Made by a program: the position numbers and the translations under genes
Assembly: GCA_015680685.1 (NCBI GenBank)
Contig: MNCI01010502.1
Span: 213,025 to 277,024 of the forward strand
Origin: Gnetum montanum
Lineage: Eukaryota; Streptophyta; Gnetopsida; Gnetales; Gnetaceae
Length of the DNA stretch: 64,000 nucleotides
Direction: 5' to 3'
The notes under the pieces: generated by a model
What the model was told of the DNA's origin: nothing
The model's database searches: none
The model's input: only the letters and a program-made list of their open reading frames with translations
Part shown: one piece after another, positions 1 through 12,329 of the stretch
Layout of the letters: the number at the start of each line of letters is the position of its first letter
Position numbering within the stretch: position 1 is the first letter of the stretch

Positions 1-822
1 AACAAATACAATGTTGTATGTCTTCCCATTAGACATGGGGTTGATGAACACCAAAACGTTAATTTCCCAAAGATCAAAATGCTCCAATGGTTGAATCCAC
101 TATTGGGATCCTTCCATACAAGTAGTCATCCCCCCATCACATTGACATCTATCACAAGAGCAAACAAATTGATGGGCATCCCTAAAGAGTATAAGGCAAT
201 AGTACCCTACCATGAGGATCTTGATGAATATTCACCTCTTAGTATAATGGCTTCTACAAGGGCCCTCATGTGAATCTTGGAGGACTCTTAGTTGATCTAC
301 ATTAGGGACGCACCATCATACCAAGCCATCCACATAAACCTTATAAAGATTTCCATTCTCGATGAAGTGTTTGTCTTGGTAAAGACACTACAATTTCTTC
401 TTATGGTTCCACCCTTGTGGCATCTCTTGAATGAGTAGATAGGATAGGATGCTCTTATACTAATTGATATCTTTGGAATCTCATTCATTGACAGCACTAG
501 TAAAGAGTTCATTAGGAAATTGGTCTAATAGTAGGTTCTCCTCCTCCTTATTGTCCCATCGTAACCAAGACATGTGGTTAGCCACCATGTTCTTAGTTCC
601 CTTTCTATCCACCATTGTCAAATCAAACTCTAGTAAGATCACCAGCCACTATATGACTTGATGATTCACCATTGGTTTATTCATGAGAAATCTAATAGCA
701 CTATAATCTATGTGGACAAACACCTTATATCCAAGCACATAGTACCTAAATTTATCTAGAGAAGGTATAACTATCATGAGTTATTTTTCAATGGTGGTCT
801 TCTGTTTGTGTGGTTGTCAGAA
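1..822 (-). pseudogene. Ty3/gypsy integrase and RNase H remnant (element 1)
   Basis: Read on the minus strand, about 822 to 464 encodes a decayed RNase H C-terminal region and about 512 to 1 a decayed integrase zinc-binding and core region. The whole stretch aligns by eye with the better-preserved element 2 at about 9480-10300, for example the block around 464-760 against 9960-10280. Stops and frameshifts interrupt every frame, so no functional protein is expected. The element continues off the left edge, so its 3' LTR is not visible. At about 822-865 the sequence jumps directly from RNase H to gag, so protease and reverse transcriptase are missing. Confidence 0.7.
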
Positions 823-864
823 CCAGCATCGAGTTGAAGGTTTACAGCTCACATAGCTTTGCAT

Positions 865-3205
865 TGCTATGGTAGAGTGGGGAGTTCCCCTTGCATTACT
901 GGAGTGGATGGTAATGGAGCTATCGGTGTGAGAGTTGCAGATGGGTTTGAAGGATGGTATGTATGTGGGTTGTCTCTCCCAGGAGAAGGAGTCCTATAAT
1001 ACTCCTGAGCTTGGTAGTGATGTTGTGATGTCACGTGACCAACAGAGTCACATGGAGAGATTGGCTGCTGCACATAGTAGCCATATGGATTCGATTGTCG
1101 GTAAGGGTATTGTTGCCGTGATGGTGGCATCCCCCATGACTGTGGGTATTGCCACTGGTGGTGTTGCTCAATAGGTTGTGATGGAGTTCCACTTGGATAA
1201 TCTGTTACAGGTTGGTGGAACTACCTTGGGTTACCTTGGGAATAAGGTAACCGTCGAGTTTCTTGCCATTTGTTAAGTTGTGGATTGAGTGCATACACAC
1301 CAGACTCTTGTAGATGTGAGATTACTAGGCAACATCCCTTAGGATGATCATATTGGCATATCTCACATCCATAATCATTGTCTGTATCATAATCCACAGC
1401 CTCTTCGGTGATGGCCATTTTACCCTGACCTTTGTTACATGCATGGTCCATGTCCCTCTTTTTCTTTTTGTCATAGTCACTACCTTGCCCCTTAGACTCC
1501 TCTACAATTTTAAGAACGGTTTCAAATCTACTATCTAGGGAGTCCCACATTTGGTCTACCTTTGCTGACACTTGTATTGTTAATTTTTGCAGCTGCAAGG
1601 TTTTCCTATGCACCATCTCTTCGAGTGGTGACTCTTCCTCCTCCTCACAAAATCTCACTTCCATTTTTCAGAGGGAAGGATTGCGGTTGTACTCTTCCGC
1701 ACTTTCTCTCTTAAGTAGCTCTCCTTCTTCCTTGGCTACTTGTTCCAGAAATCTATGGACCTGATGGAACCTAAGCTATGATAATCTCCCTTGGGCATAC
1801 ATTCCAAGGGTTCTTCTGGTTTCATGCCTAAGTCCATCTATGAGATGGTGTAGTTGATCCTACTACAAGTAACCATGGCCTGGGCAATGATGTAACACTG
1901 CATAATAATGGCCCATGGTAGCATCCGAGGATTCATGATTTCCTTGCTTCCATCCTTAGATTTGATTTCGTAGGTTGAACACCCAAGAGTATGTTTGATA
2001 CTTATCATTAAATAGTTCTAGGATCGTACTTCACCTCTGAATGGATTTCAGTTCTAAGGACCAGTACTAGCTTTCCGCTTCTTCTACTAGTGTCCTTAGG
2101 AACAACTTTAGTTTTTGCCATTTTTTCTCAATTTTCTGCAAGGCACATGCATCATGAATTTCTTGCAAGTGGTTTTGAGGATCAGCGTTGTATCCCCCCT
2201 CAAATCATGGAATAATATTCATATCTAACCTCTTAATCCTGCTATCTTTTTTGCGCCTTGTGGGAACTCTTATGGCCTCTGTGATATCTAACATGCTTTA
2301 GGTTGCGAGTAGGGGTTCTTCGTGGTCATTTCGTTCATAGCATCTGTGATGTCTACGCAGTTCCCTACTCTCCCTTCTTCCATGCCATGATTCTCTAGAG
2401 TGCCCTTGTCCTCGTTCTCAACTCTCTCATCGAGGTTTCTCACTTTGTTTATCTTTATCCTCATGGTTAGGCTCCTTATGACTACATCCTGATATTGAAG
2501 GAGAGGGTGAATGTGGTGATGAAGGTGAAGAAGAAGGAGAACCATCACCATGATGATGTTTCCTACCTTCTCTTGAGTGGTCCTGACCCCGATCGTGATT
2601 ACGATCAAAATGCCCATCCTTATCATGTGTTTATGTTCCCTCATTGAACACTTGGTGTTCATGGGGATCAGAACTAGGATTATGAATTGTGGAGTGGAGG
2701 TTCTGATACACCACCTCCTAACCATCTTTAGGAGGGGGAACATCATTTTGTGGAGAACCTATTGAAATAGGTTCACCACCCTCAATTTTTCTTAAGACAG
2801 GTAGAGCATTATGGGGTCCTTTGCCCTTCAACGATGTATAGTATCTCTCCTGTTGTCAGTCCCTTTTATGTTGTGCTTCTTTGGGATGGTAATCCCTTGT
2901 GTCATAATCGCATGCAACGTATTCCACATATAACTTTGACATGCCTACTTGTGCAAGAGCACGAAAAAGCATGTTGGGGACTGCTCGAGCTAGAGGAAAC
3001 ACTATGTTACCCTCCAAGTCTCTCCAATGTAGTTATTCATCTTGATGGAGAATAAAGGTAAAGTTAGGTACATACTCATCATGATGAATATATACCACAT
3101 AGAAATATTGAAGAACTGGCGATCTTGGTTACATGTGTTGTGCTGCCAACTATCTCTTGTGTTGGTCCTAGGCAGTGAAGTGCTTTTGTGCAAAGAAGAA
3201 GACAT
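865..3205 (-). pseudogene. gag pseudogene of Athila/Tat-like LTR element 1
   Basis: The probable start is the ATG at 3205-3203 (MSSS..., the same start as element 2). Reading frames are broken by stops, but two landmarks remain. A zinc knuckle of the form C-x2-C-x3-H-x4-C lies at about 1329-1368 (CEICQYDHPKGCC), the spacing typical of Athila/Tat gag proteins. A Pro/Gln/Tyr-rich tail follows at about 867-1130. Gag would form the virus-like particle. The order LTR, primer site, gag on the minus strand fits an LTR retrotransposon. Non-functional as it stands. Confidence 0.75.
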
Positions 3206-3332
3206 TTTTGTCTTGTTCGGTGTGCTATTTACCATTGTGTTATTTTTCTTTTGATCAACCCTAAAGGTTCGTTCTAGCATCCCAACGATATGAATGATCT
3301 CCTATGTTCTACATAGTGCACAAAAAACTAAG

Positions 3333-3350
3333 TCCCCGGCAACGGTGCCA
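3333..3350 (-). other. primer-binding site, tRNA-Asp type (element 1)
   Basis: On the minus strand this reads TGGCACCGTTGCCGGGGA. It differs by one transition from the complement of a plant tRNA-Asp 3' end (TGGCGCCGTTGCCGGGGA, from memory). It sits one base inside the LTR edge, where a minus-strand primer site is expected. Confidence 0.85.
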
Positions 3351-3351
3351 A

Positions 3352-4130
3352 TGATGAGTGGTGAGGTACACCTACACTCAACCATACGAATACAAGCGTT
3401 TCACACGTCATCCAGTCAAACTCCAAGAACTAAGTGCTTACGTGCCTTAATGGAACACTTAAGGTTAATCAATCACTATCTTCCCAAACTTACTTGTATT
3501 GTCACGGTTGTATGGTTAAGTAAGCTTGAGGTATATGATTTTTATATCTTTTATCCTTTTAATATCTTATGCTAATGAGGGAAGGTGAAGAGAACTAAGT
3601 GACTAAATTTCATTAACTATTCACTAACTAAGTTCTAATTGTCCTAGCACTAGTATCCGTTCCCACTTGCCACACACACCCTGAACCAGTGCAATGCCAC
3701 TGGGATTACCAAATGCTATTCGTTACTGGGTTACCAAGCATTGCACACATGCTTGAAGCGGTCGTACTGAGTGTACCTAACTAGGAGAGTCAAGGGTTGA
3801 TAGAGATTAATTAACTACAAAAGCAATTAAACATTCAACAATAATTAATTACTATTTAGCTTAGTCCATATGCTGCAAGGTTTATCAGAAAGTTCGTCTT
3901 TATTGTTGTACACAAATGTGTGCTCATGTACAATTTTTCTTGAATAAAGGTCCGTTCACTTTACGACTCCTACTGTAGGCACATGGAAATTATTCTAACT
4001 TTGGAATGGTAAAACTGCAAGAGTTTAGCTAAGGGTCTAAGTCTAAGTGCCTAGAACAAGGAAAGCCACCTCTTATTTATAGACATTGCGACAGGCCATG
4101 ATATCGTGTACACGATATTGTGGCTCATCA
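3352..4130 (-). repeat. LTR of element 1 (5' LTR, minus orientation)
   Basis: The 779-bp LTR is bounded by TGATGA at 3352 and TCATCA at 4130, a perfect 6-bp terminal inverted repeat, and abuts the primer site. A TATA box reads CTATAAATAAGAGG on the minus strand near 4070-4083. A perfect 18-bp palindrome, ATATCGTGTACACGATAT, lies at 4101-4118, only 12 bp from the outer edge. The partner LTR is outside the window, so target duplication cannot be tested. Confidence 0.85.
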
Positions 4131-5504
4131 ACCATGATATCCACTCCATTTAAATCATTCTTTTCACTAAGTATAAACATTTGTTGTTCTCATCCAATTT
4201 TGAGTGTTTTTCCCTTTCCATTTATTTCTTAAAGGTAAGTAGCTAATTTTTCATCTTTTCATGATGTTAATAATTTTGAAGATCTTTCTAGTAATAATAT
4301 TAATGTTCTAGGTTATCATCCACAGTTTTTGTCATTATACTTGTTTCTTTATCAACACTCATCATTGATGTGGAAACCCTTATTCACTTTTCACAATATT
4401 TGAGTGATGATGTTGGGCATTGTTTTTAGATGATAACCTAGCAAGCTCTTATTCATTTTCCACAATAACCAAACCTTGTGACTACTATTGATTATATTAA
4501 GGAAATTTCCTAGTATTTTTTAAAATCTAGCAAAGATTTTATAACTAGTTATCAACCTAACACTAATCCTTATTCTTTCTCATTTGGGCTTAGGACCAAC
4601 ATTGGCTTAGTTACAATGTTACCATATTTGAATTCATGAAATATTATAGTTTTTATTAATAATACATTTTTTAAAATTAAGAAAACACAAAAATTATGCA
4701 TTATGGGTATCTTAATACTAAAATTTTTGATATTTTTTACTTAGTTGAAACTTGTGAGATAAAACATTTTTCAAACTTCTATGTTGTAAATTTATTTGCA
4801 AAAAAAATTTTAAATGGCTCATGATTTTCCACAAAAGAAGCCATCTATTAATTTCATGAAAATAATGAATAGAAATACATTTAATACTTAAGAATAAGAG
4901 AGCCACAGCCTCAATCTAATATCAATAGTAATGAAGCTATTATTAAAGTACTAAATAATACCACCCAATATCCTTAGGAATTTTGCTTAAGAGAATGGAC
5001 TCTAGAAGAAACATATCTCAAGAATTGTAAGCAACATGCACTTTCCACAAGTTATTAGTAGGTAATTAGTTTGTAACACTTAGATTTCACATAGTATTTA
5101 ATCACACAAGAGATATATGTATATATTAGTTACATAAACAAAATCTATAATAGAATTATCCAAGTGCATAAACAAGCCTAAATAAGTAATATGCTCTAAT
5201 GTTGAAACATATTTCCTAGAGAGAATTCTTACAACATGATCTATCTCTAAGCCTCTATTTTATATATGAGGAAAGATGCCCACACTAGAAGCTATAGTCC
5301 TAGTTACCTATGTAGCATTATCATATTAACTAGGAATCAAAGCCACATAGTTTAATCAAGTGATTACTAATATAGCATGTACACTATTCAAATTTCCAAT
5401 GTTATGTTCTCATTTCTAAATGGGGTATCCTTGTATTACATGCTACAAAAATTGTAATTATTGTTAAAGACCCTTAATAAAAGGATACATTTTAATTATT
5501 ATGA
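4131..5504. other. AT-rich stretch, nothing recognised
   Basis: Low-complexity AT-rich sequence with stops in all frames. I see no coding remnant, terminal repeats or RNA gene that I can support. A related segment (GGTTATCATCCAC / GATGATAACCTAG) near 4312 and 4430 hints at old repeat debris. Confidence 0.4.
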
Positions 5505-5770
5505 ATGTCTCTTTTTTAGGGTGTTAAACCCCCAAAAATAAATATATTAAAAGTAAAAAATCATAGCATAAGAATATAAAAGCAAAGGAGAAACTCCAAA
5601 ACAACAAAAAGTAAAGGCACAATAATTTTGGAGATGCCTCTTCAAGTTTTTATCCTTACAACTAATCTTGAAAAACCTTCCCTCTGAGGTAGGGAAATGA
5701 TCAAACCTTACCCTCATTCAAAAGTGTCCAAATGGGTTTTCACTTCCTACTAAAAGATTTCTATTAATAA
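5505..5770. repeat. dispersed repeat shared with 43655-43900
   Basis: The block beginning near the 'ggtgttaaaccccc' stretch and running through 'tcttcaagtttttatccttacaac' reappears, diverged, at 43655-43900, directly beside an L1-type LINE. It may be L1 non-coding sequence, but no reverse transcriptase is seen beside this copy. Confidence 0.6.
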
Positions 5771-6699
5771 AAAATAAAAACTAACAATAGAAACATTTAG
5801 AAATTTAACTAAAACATCAATTATTAAATGATGTCACGTTGAACTAATAATGGAAGAAAATTAGTTGGAGAATCTCTTGAAAAAACCATATTACATCAAA
5901 ACTTCTAGATATCATAAGACATAACAGGATAAAAATAATGCCAAGTGTGAAATATAAATCCTTGAAGTTGAGTATCACTAAATAAAACTTCATCTAATCT
6001 TGGTTGAAAATCATATAAATACCTACTACACCAAGTTAAGAGCTATGAGTAAGGGGATAAGTAATAAAACAATGGATGAATGTATCTTTTTTAGATAACC
6101 ATTAAAGGTTATACTTAGTATGACATCTCATTCCTAGTTGCTATAAACTAACTTGAAATAGCCATGCATAGCTTGGATATCACATGTAATGAAAGAATAT
6201 TTATTACTTCACTTGAAATAAGAAGGGAAAATAAAGTAGAATCTTTATTGATATAAATAAATAAAATATTGAAGTGGAGACCCTAGGGTTATCTTCTTAT
6301 AGTACAAAGTTCCCTCAAAGATAATCTAGTACTATTACCATGATTAGGCTATAATATTAAAGAGGTGATTAGTTCCTTCTTATCCCATGTCATCAAGCTC
6401 TTATCACTTATCTTTACTAGCTCCGCAACTCTATGCTAGCATGACTTCTAAGTTCCTTGTCCTTAAATATAACAAGTCAAATCCCAAAAGAATAATTTAA
6501 ATAATTACAACTCTATATAACAAAGAACGCCTTCATAACCAAATATTTATTAAATAATTTGCATGGTTATATTATAATTCTACTTCTAATTAAAATTGAA
6601 AATTTGTAATCTATTCCTCTTAGAAATGTTACATATCCTCAAGTTCATCTTTAATGCCTTATTGGTCTCCATTTTCATTGTAAATATGTTCATCTTCAT

Positions 6700-8300
6700 C
6701 AACCTCATTATCTTCTACATAAAATGATATCTATTATTCTTAAATAGATATATAATTTAATGACTAAATTTAATCATTTATCATTATGATTAAAGAGGTG
6801 AGGATAAGAGTTTAGAATGAAATTTCCTTTTCTCCAACTTGCTTGATAACATTGAATCATTAAATTGATACTTTAAAAATGGTGTTTTTTTGAAGTCTTT
6901 TTATTCTTTGATCTTTTATGGCTATGGATTCTACCTCAAAGTTGGCATTGGACTTCGAGGATGATTTGTTCCAATCAAACACATATGGAATGTTATTTTA
7001 GGAAACTTCTTTAATAGGATCACATGGAATATAAGGTGGACTTTTAGATTTTATAGAAGATTCAAATGATATGCCACTTATTTAACTAGTTTAAAAATTT
7101 TAAAGGAACCAAAATATCTAAGGACTAGCTTGGAGTACTTCCCTAATTTTAAGAAACTCCTAATTGATTTTACTCTATTCAATGCTTAGTCTCCCACTTG
7201 AAACTCCTTCTTTAAATGATGTTAGTTGGCTTATTCTTTATATTTATCTTTGGATTCTTGTGAATTTATTTACCTTTAGTAATGATGTTCTCTATAATCT
7301 TTAATTATTCTTCTTTTCTTTCAATTCACATGGTTGGATTTTCCTAAGTTAATGGTGCTTAGTAATTTTAGCCATACATACCTTTGAATGTGGTTTTAGG
7401 GATGGATCCTTGATAATTGTTATTATATGTGAATTCTACAAATTGTAGATAATTTTTCCAAGTCTTGGATTTACTTCTTACATAACTTCTGAAGATATAT
7501 TTAAATATCCTATTTACTCATTTGATTTAACCATCAATTTCATGGTGGTACGTAATATTGAACTTCAATTGGGTACCTAAATCCTTGAAGAAATTTTTTC
7601 AAAAGTTAATCTTAATCATATATTATTAAATTGAGGCATCCATGTAGATGAAAAAATTTTCCTACAAACTTCTACGCTACTTCATCCACTATGTTACTAA
7701 ACTTTAGAGGTATGAAATGAGCAATCTTTAATAGTTGATCACTAGTTATTAACATGAAATCATTTTCTTTCTTGGTTAATGAACCCTACTCTAAAGTTCA
7801 TGATCATGTATTTTCATTTCCATGTTGAAACCTCTAATCATAGTGTCAATTTTGATTCTTTCACATGTTGAATAGTTCTTAACATAAGTAAATATATCAT
7901 GTTTTATACTAGACCAAAAATAAAATTTCATAGCATGACATAGGTCTTAATGTACATAGGGTAGCTTGTGATAAAACTTCATATGCTTTAATCAATAATT
8001 TCTATCTCCAAATTCCTTTGAGAATGCAAATCCTTTCTCCTTTTATCAACATTCCTTATTGAAAAAGGTGATAATTAAACTCTAAACTTAAGTTAGTTAG
8101 GATACATTGAAAATAATAATATTCTTTAATTTGTTTTCTAATGTATTCTTTCATAAGGATTATAACTACACTAATCATTAGATTCCACATTTTACTAAGG
8201 GTGTGAGCCACTACATTGATCATTATAATCTAAAAGAAACTCCACCAATCTACATTGTCATCTATTCCAAATTGGTTATTGTTGCAAATATTCTAAATTT
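6700..8300 (-). pseudogene. old Ty3/gypsy integrase remnant, chromovirus-like
   Basis: The minus strand at about 7640-7760 reads as a decayed integrase core: D-x3-T/S-D-x-L-x-K-x-A-H-F-I-P, followed about 30 residues later by LHG and a degenerate SDRD-like segment. This spacing matches the Ty3/gypsy integrase catalytic core, of the type seen in chromodomain-bearing lineages. Stops are frequent. Flanking sequence is AT-rich and too decayed to assign. It is older than the element to its right. Confidence 0.55.
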
Positions 8301-8339
8301 TCTAAATACACTTGGCTAGGTTGTGATTATGGTAGATTA

Positions 8340-9100
8340 ATTCTTTTAATAGTGTTAGCAGGAACGCTGACAATGGGAGAAAATAGATAAGTGGTCCATT
8401 AAATTTGAACAAGCTCTACACAAGAAAATATTTGAAGAGGGTGTAAGAATTCACAATAATAAAAAGGAAAGTTCACTAAAAAATACTGTGAGGATGTGCA
8501 AAATTAGATCTCATTGCTGAGGTAAATAATAGGATTTGATTGTAAGAGTGTCTAAGGGTAAAGAACTTATCTAACCCAACCAAAAGATATGCAAGTGGCT
8601 GCTTCCCAAAGTAGGCACATGCCTTTTATTGTCCTTGCATAACTTCAACCAAAGCGTTCATGAGCCTCATGAATGATTAATGGTTATAGAAGGTTAAGTA
8701 CAAAAACTCAAAAGAAACTACCTAAGAATTTTGACATATCAAACCAAGACATTGAACAAGAACATAAAACTAGCAATGAGATGAGACATGGAAAGCATAG
8801 ATGGATAACAGAGAGTGGAATGGAGTTCCTGATTAAGGTCACATGAAGCCCCTTATGAATATTACAATTATATGATTTGATAAGATCCATCATTAGTCTA
8901 GACCAAAACCAACCTCATTTAGTGATTTTGCATCATCATTCTAAGAGTATTCCATCCCCTTGAGACACAAGAGTGCTCCCACAAAACAACCATGGTTCCT
9001 TGTTAAAGAAGAAAAGAGAAGTAGGAAGTGTGGAAGGGCCTTAGTTCATAGGTTGTTGAAAGTGTATAGAGCTTGGATTGAATAGGAAGTGTTGGTAATT
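8340..9100 (-). mobile_element. 3' non-coding part of LTR element 2
   Basis: No convincing ORF. By position it lies downstream (minus strand) of the element 2 integrase and should hold its 3' untranslated region. The 3' LTR expected here is not visible, so the element appears truncated at this end. Confidence 0.4.
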
Positions 9101-9800
9101 TTCTGTACATAAGCTCATAAGGAGAATAGCCTAGAGGAAGTTTCCATGTCAAGAAGTAGGCCCAAAGGGCATCATTGAGTTTTGTACTCCAGTCTTTCCT
9201 ATATTTGCTAATAGCTCTTGTTAGAATCCTTGTGATTTCCCTATTGGTAACCTCAAATTGACCATTGGCCTAGGGGTGGTATGGTGTTGTGAGTTTATGT
9301 TCAACCTCTAAGAATTGCATGAGCTTCTAAAAAATAGTGCCTATAAATTAAGTTTCATGATCAGAAATTAATGCACATAACACACCAAACTTGTTTACAA
9401 CATTTTGTTGTACAAACAAAGCAATAGTAGAATATGTATAGCCGATGATGGCTGCTACTTCTAACCATTTCATACAATAGTCAATGGTGACTATGATGTA
9501 TGTCTTTCCATTTGACATGGGCATAATGGAATCCATGAATTCAATGCCCCAAATGTCAAAGAATTCTAGTGGTTGAATTCACTGTTGAGGTTTCTTCATT
9601 CGAGTAGTCATTCCACCATCTCGTTGGCATCATTCACAAGAGCAGACATAATGATAAGCATCCCTAAAGATTTTTGGCGAATAGTACTATGCCATCAGGA
9701 TTTTAATGGTTGTGCATCTCCCAGCATAGTATCCTCTGCAAGGACCTTCATGAGCATCTTAGAGAACACGTAGTTGATCAACATCAAGGACACACCAACG
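9100..9800 (-). pseudogene. Ty3/gypsy integrase (element 2)
   Basis: The best frame, 9536 to 9348, reads as an integrase core: Y-I-I-V-T-I-D-Y-C-M-K-W-L-E-V, then about 30 residues on NKFG...LISDHET. These carry the first two catalytic aspartates of the D,D-35-E core. The zinc-binding region lies upstream on the minus strand (9800-9560) in other frames. Stops break it up. Integrase would insert the element's cDNA. It continues the pol order protease, RT, RNase H, integrase. Confidence 0.75.
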
Positions 9801-9910
9801 AACTAGGCCATCGGCACACACCTTGTAGAGATGTTTTTTCATCTCCATAAAGTGTTTTACCTTGTGAAGAAACTACTATTTCTTCTAGTGGTCCAACCCT
9901 TGTGCATCTC

Positions 9911-10267
9911 CTAAGTGAGAAAATAGGTAAAAATGCCATCATACGATTTAGGCTTATTGGGTAATTGTTCAATTATAGCCCTAGCAAAGAGCAGTTTATC
10001 AAGAAACATATCATATAGTGGATTTTCTTCCTCTTTATTTTCCCATTGCAACCAAGACAAGTGATCAGTGATCACATTATTAGTTTCCTTTTGATCTACC
10101 ATCATAAGATCTAATTCTTGCAAGATCACCAACCACCGTATGACATAGGGACTTACCATTGGCTTGTTCCTCAGGAAGTGGATGGCACTGTGGGTCATGT
10201 GCACAAACACTTTGTATCTAAGCATGTAATGTCTAAAATTTTCTAGAGAAAACACCACTACCATCAA
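9911..10267 (-). pseudogene. RNase H domain (element 2)
   Basis: A 118-residue open stretch reads like the C-terminal half of a gypsy RNase H. It has the pattern of the motif VVFSLENFRHYMLRYKVFVH, then IRWLVILQELDL and NNVITDHLSWL (from V-A-D-x-L-S-R-L). It follows RT and precedes integrase on the minus strand. RNase H degrades the RNA template during reverse transcription. The fragment is open only locally. Confidence 0.75.
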
Positions 10268-10299
10268 TTCCTTTTCTGTGGTGGTGTAGTTTAATTATG

Positions 10300-11500
10300 C
10301 ACCTAGAATGCTTCGGCTAGCGCAATGGATGTAGTATGGATGTTTCTTGTCATCCATCTATGTAAGCATAGCTCCCAAGACATAGTTAAATGCATCCATA
10401 ATGACATGAAATGGTTTGGACTAGTCAAGTACTTGTAGGATTAGAGTTTTTACAAGTTTCTCTTTCAGCTATTGTAATACTTTTTCACATTTCATAGTCC
10501 AAAAACATGGAGCATCTTTCTTTGTTAGCTCCACCAATGGCTTTGCAATCTTAGAGAAATTCTCTATAAATCGTTGATAGTAGACAGTATGTCCAAGGAA
10601 TGATCAAACATCTTTGATAGTTTCTAGTTGATAGGTTATTCCTTAGATGACCCTTATTTTCTCAAGGTCTACCTCAATTCCTGCTTGTGATATTTTGTGC
10701 CCCAATACAATGCCTTCCTAGACCATTAGATGACTCTTTGTCAATTGAGCTGTAAGTTGGTTTCAACACATCATTTTAGCACCTACTCAAGGTAATCTAG
10801 GGCTTGCTCAAATGTAGCTTCATAAGTGGAGAAGTCATCCATGAAGACTTCCACACCACTTCCAATTTTCTATTGAAGAATGCTTAGAACCAGGCATTGG
10901 AATGTAGCAAGAGCATTGCATAGATCAAATGGAATCTTGTGATCGCAAATGTTTCCCAAGGATTCATGAATGTTGTTTTGGCCTAGTCCTCTAGTGCAAT
11001 CTAAATTTGGTTATAGCCACTATAACCATCTAGAAAACTATAGTAGAAATTCCTTGATATTGTGTCTAACACCTTATCAACAAATGGAAATGGAAAATGG
11101 TCTTTGAATGCTGCCATATTCCGCAGCTAAAAATAGATATAGACCCACCACTTGCCATATTTCTTTCACACAATCATGAGTGGACTAACCTACTCACTAT
11201 CTACAATGGGATAAATAAACCCTACCTTGAGGAGTTATTTGATTTCCACTTTAATGATCTACTTCAGTTTGGGGTTCAATTGTCTCTGTGGTCATCTCTT
11301 TAGCTTCATGGCTGAATCAATGTAAATGTGATGGTGGCATATCCTACGATCAATCCATGTGAGTTTGGGATATGACCAAACAAAAGCTACTAACCATTTT
11401 TCAACCACATTCAACAACATCTTTTTTTGCTCTAAAGTAAGATTTGCATTGATTATGACTAGCTTTCCATTTTTAAAAAACACATATTCATTCTAGCCAG
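10300..11500 (-). pseudogene. reverse transcriptase (element 2)
   Basis: Minus-strand translation in broken frames gives the polymerase catalytic motif VFMDDFS at about 10829-10849 (the Y/F-x-DD box). The upstream linker at 11483-11292 reads LTLEQKKMLLNVVEKWLVAFVWSYP..., the segment that normally precedes gypsy RT. Several stops and frame changes show it is dead. It lies between protease and RNase H, the Ty3/gypsy order. Confidence 0.75.
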
Positions 11501-11853
11501 TAGCATTTTCAATTCAAGGGGCTCTTGCTTGAAGTTTTAGGAATCTCCTACTCTCCCCAATAAGCATCATCATTTGCATCATCAAAGAGGTGGTGATGAA
11601 CTTGCTCTAGTTCATCCATGCCTACGACATATGCACATGTCAGGCTCTCGGTCAATTCCATGCAAAGTATGCTACTTTCAGAATCAATGGTCAACCACTG
11701 GGTGCCCTCCTATTTTGTGGTTGCTATGTATAAACACCTTTAAATATTTGCTTCTAGTGCATACTACTTACATGTAGAGATAGATGCTCATTTCACGACC
11801 CAAAGTTTCTACACACAATTGTACCCTATATCACTATATGCAATGCATGGAAA

Positions 11854-12303
11854 TCACATCTTCTTAATCTTTCTAAATGCATTTTCTTTGGATATTTTCA
11901 TGGAAAGATCCTTGATGCCCATTCTTACATCAATGGTGCTAAGCCATACCCTACCCATGATGATTGGGAAATCCACTTTGCAGTTCTCCACTTTGATCAC
12001 TAGGAAATTTGTAGGATAAGACCACCCATAGATAGTGGTCACAATGTCTTCTACTAATCCTAATGGAACAATGATGGACTGGTCTGCCAATTCTAATCTA
12101 ATATTGCTCTTTTTTAAAGGAGGCAGGTTCCATGCAGTATACATCTTATTAGAAATTAAGTTAACAATAGAACCTAAGTTGAGAAGAGCTTTACATGATT
12201 CATTCCTAGTAATCTGCAAATAAATTAGAGGACTTCCAAGATCTACTAACTTCTTGGGAAGTTTTCTAGCATGGATCCAATTAGATACGGCATGAGTAAG
12301 CAT
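11854..12303 (-). pseudogene. retropepsin-like aspartic protease (element 2)
   Basis: A 149-residue open frame matches plant gypsy proteases: ALLNLGSIVNLI (active-site box), then LADQSIIVPLGLVEDI and FPIIMGRVWLST (for I-I-L-G-R-x-x-L). The catalytic Asp of the D-L-G-S/A box is Asn here (LNLGS), which should abolish activity. It lies between gag and RT, as in Athila/Tat elements. Confidence 0.8.
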
Positions 12304-12329
12304 AACAATACAAATCCTAGGAGATGTTT

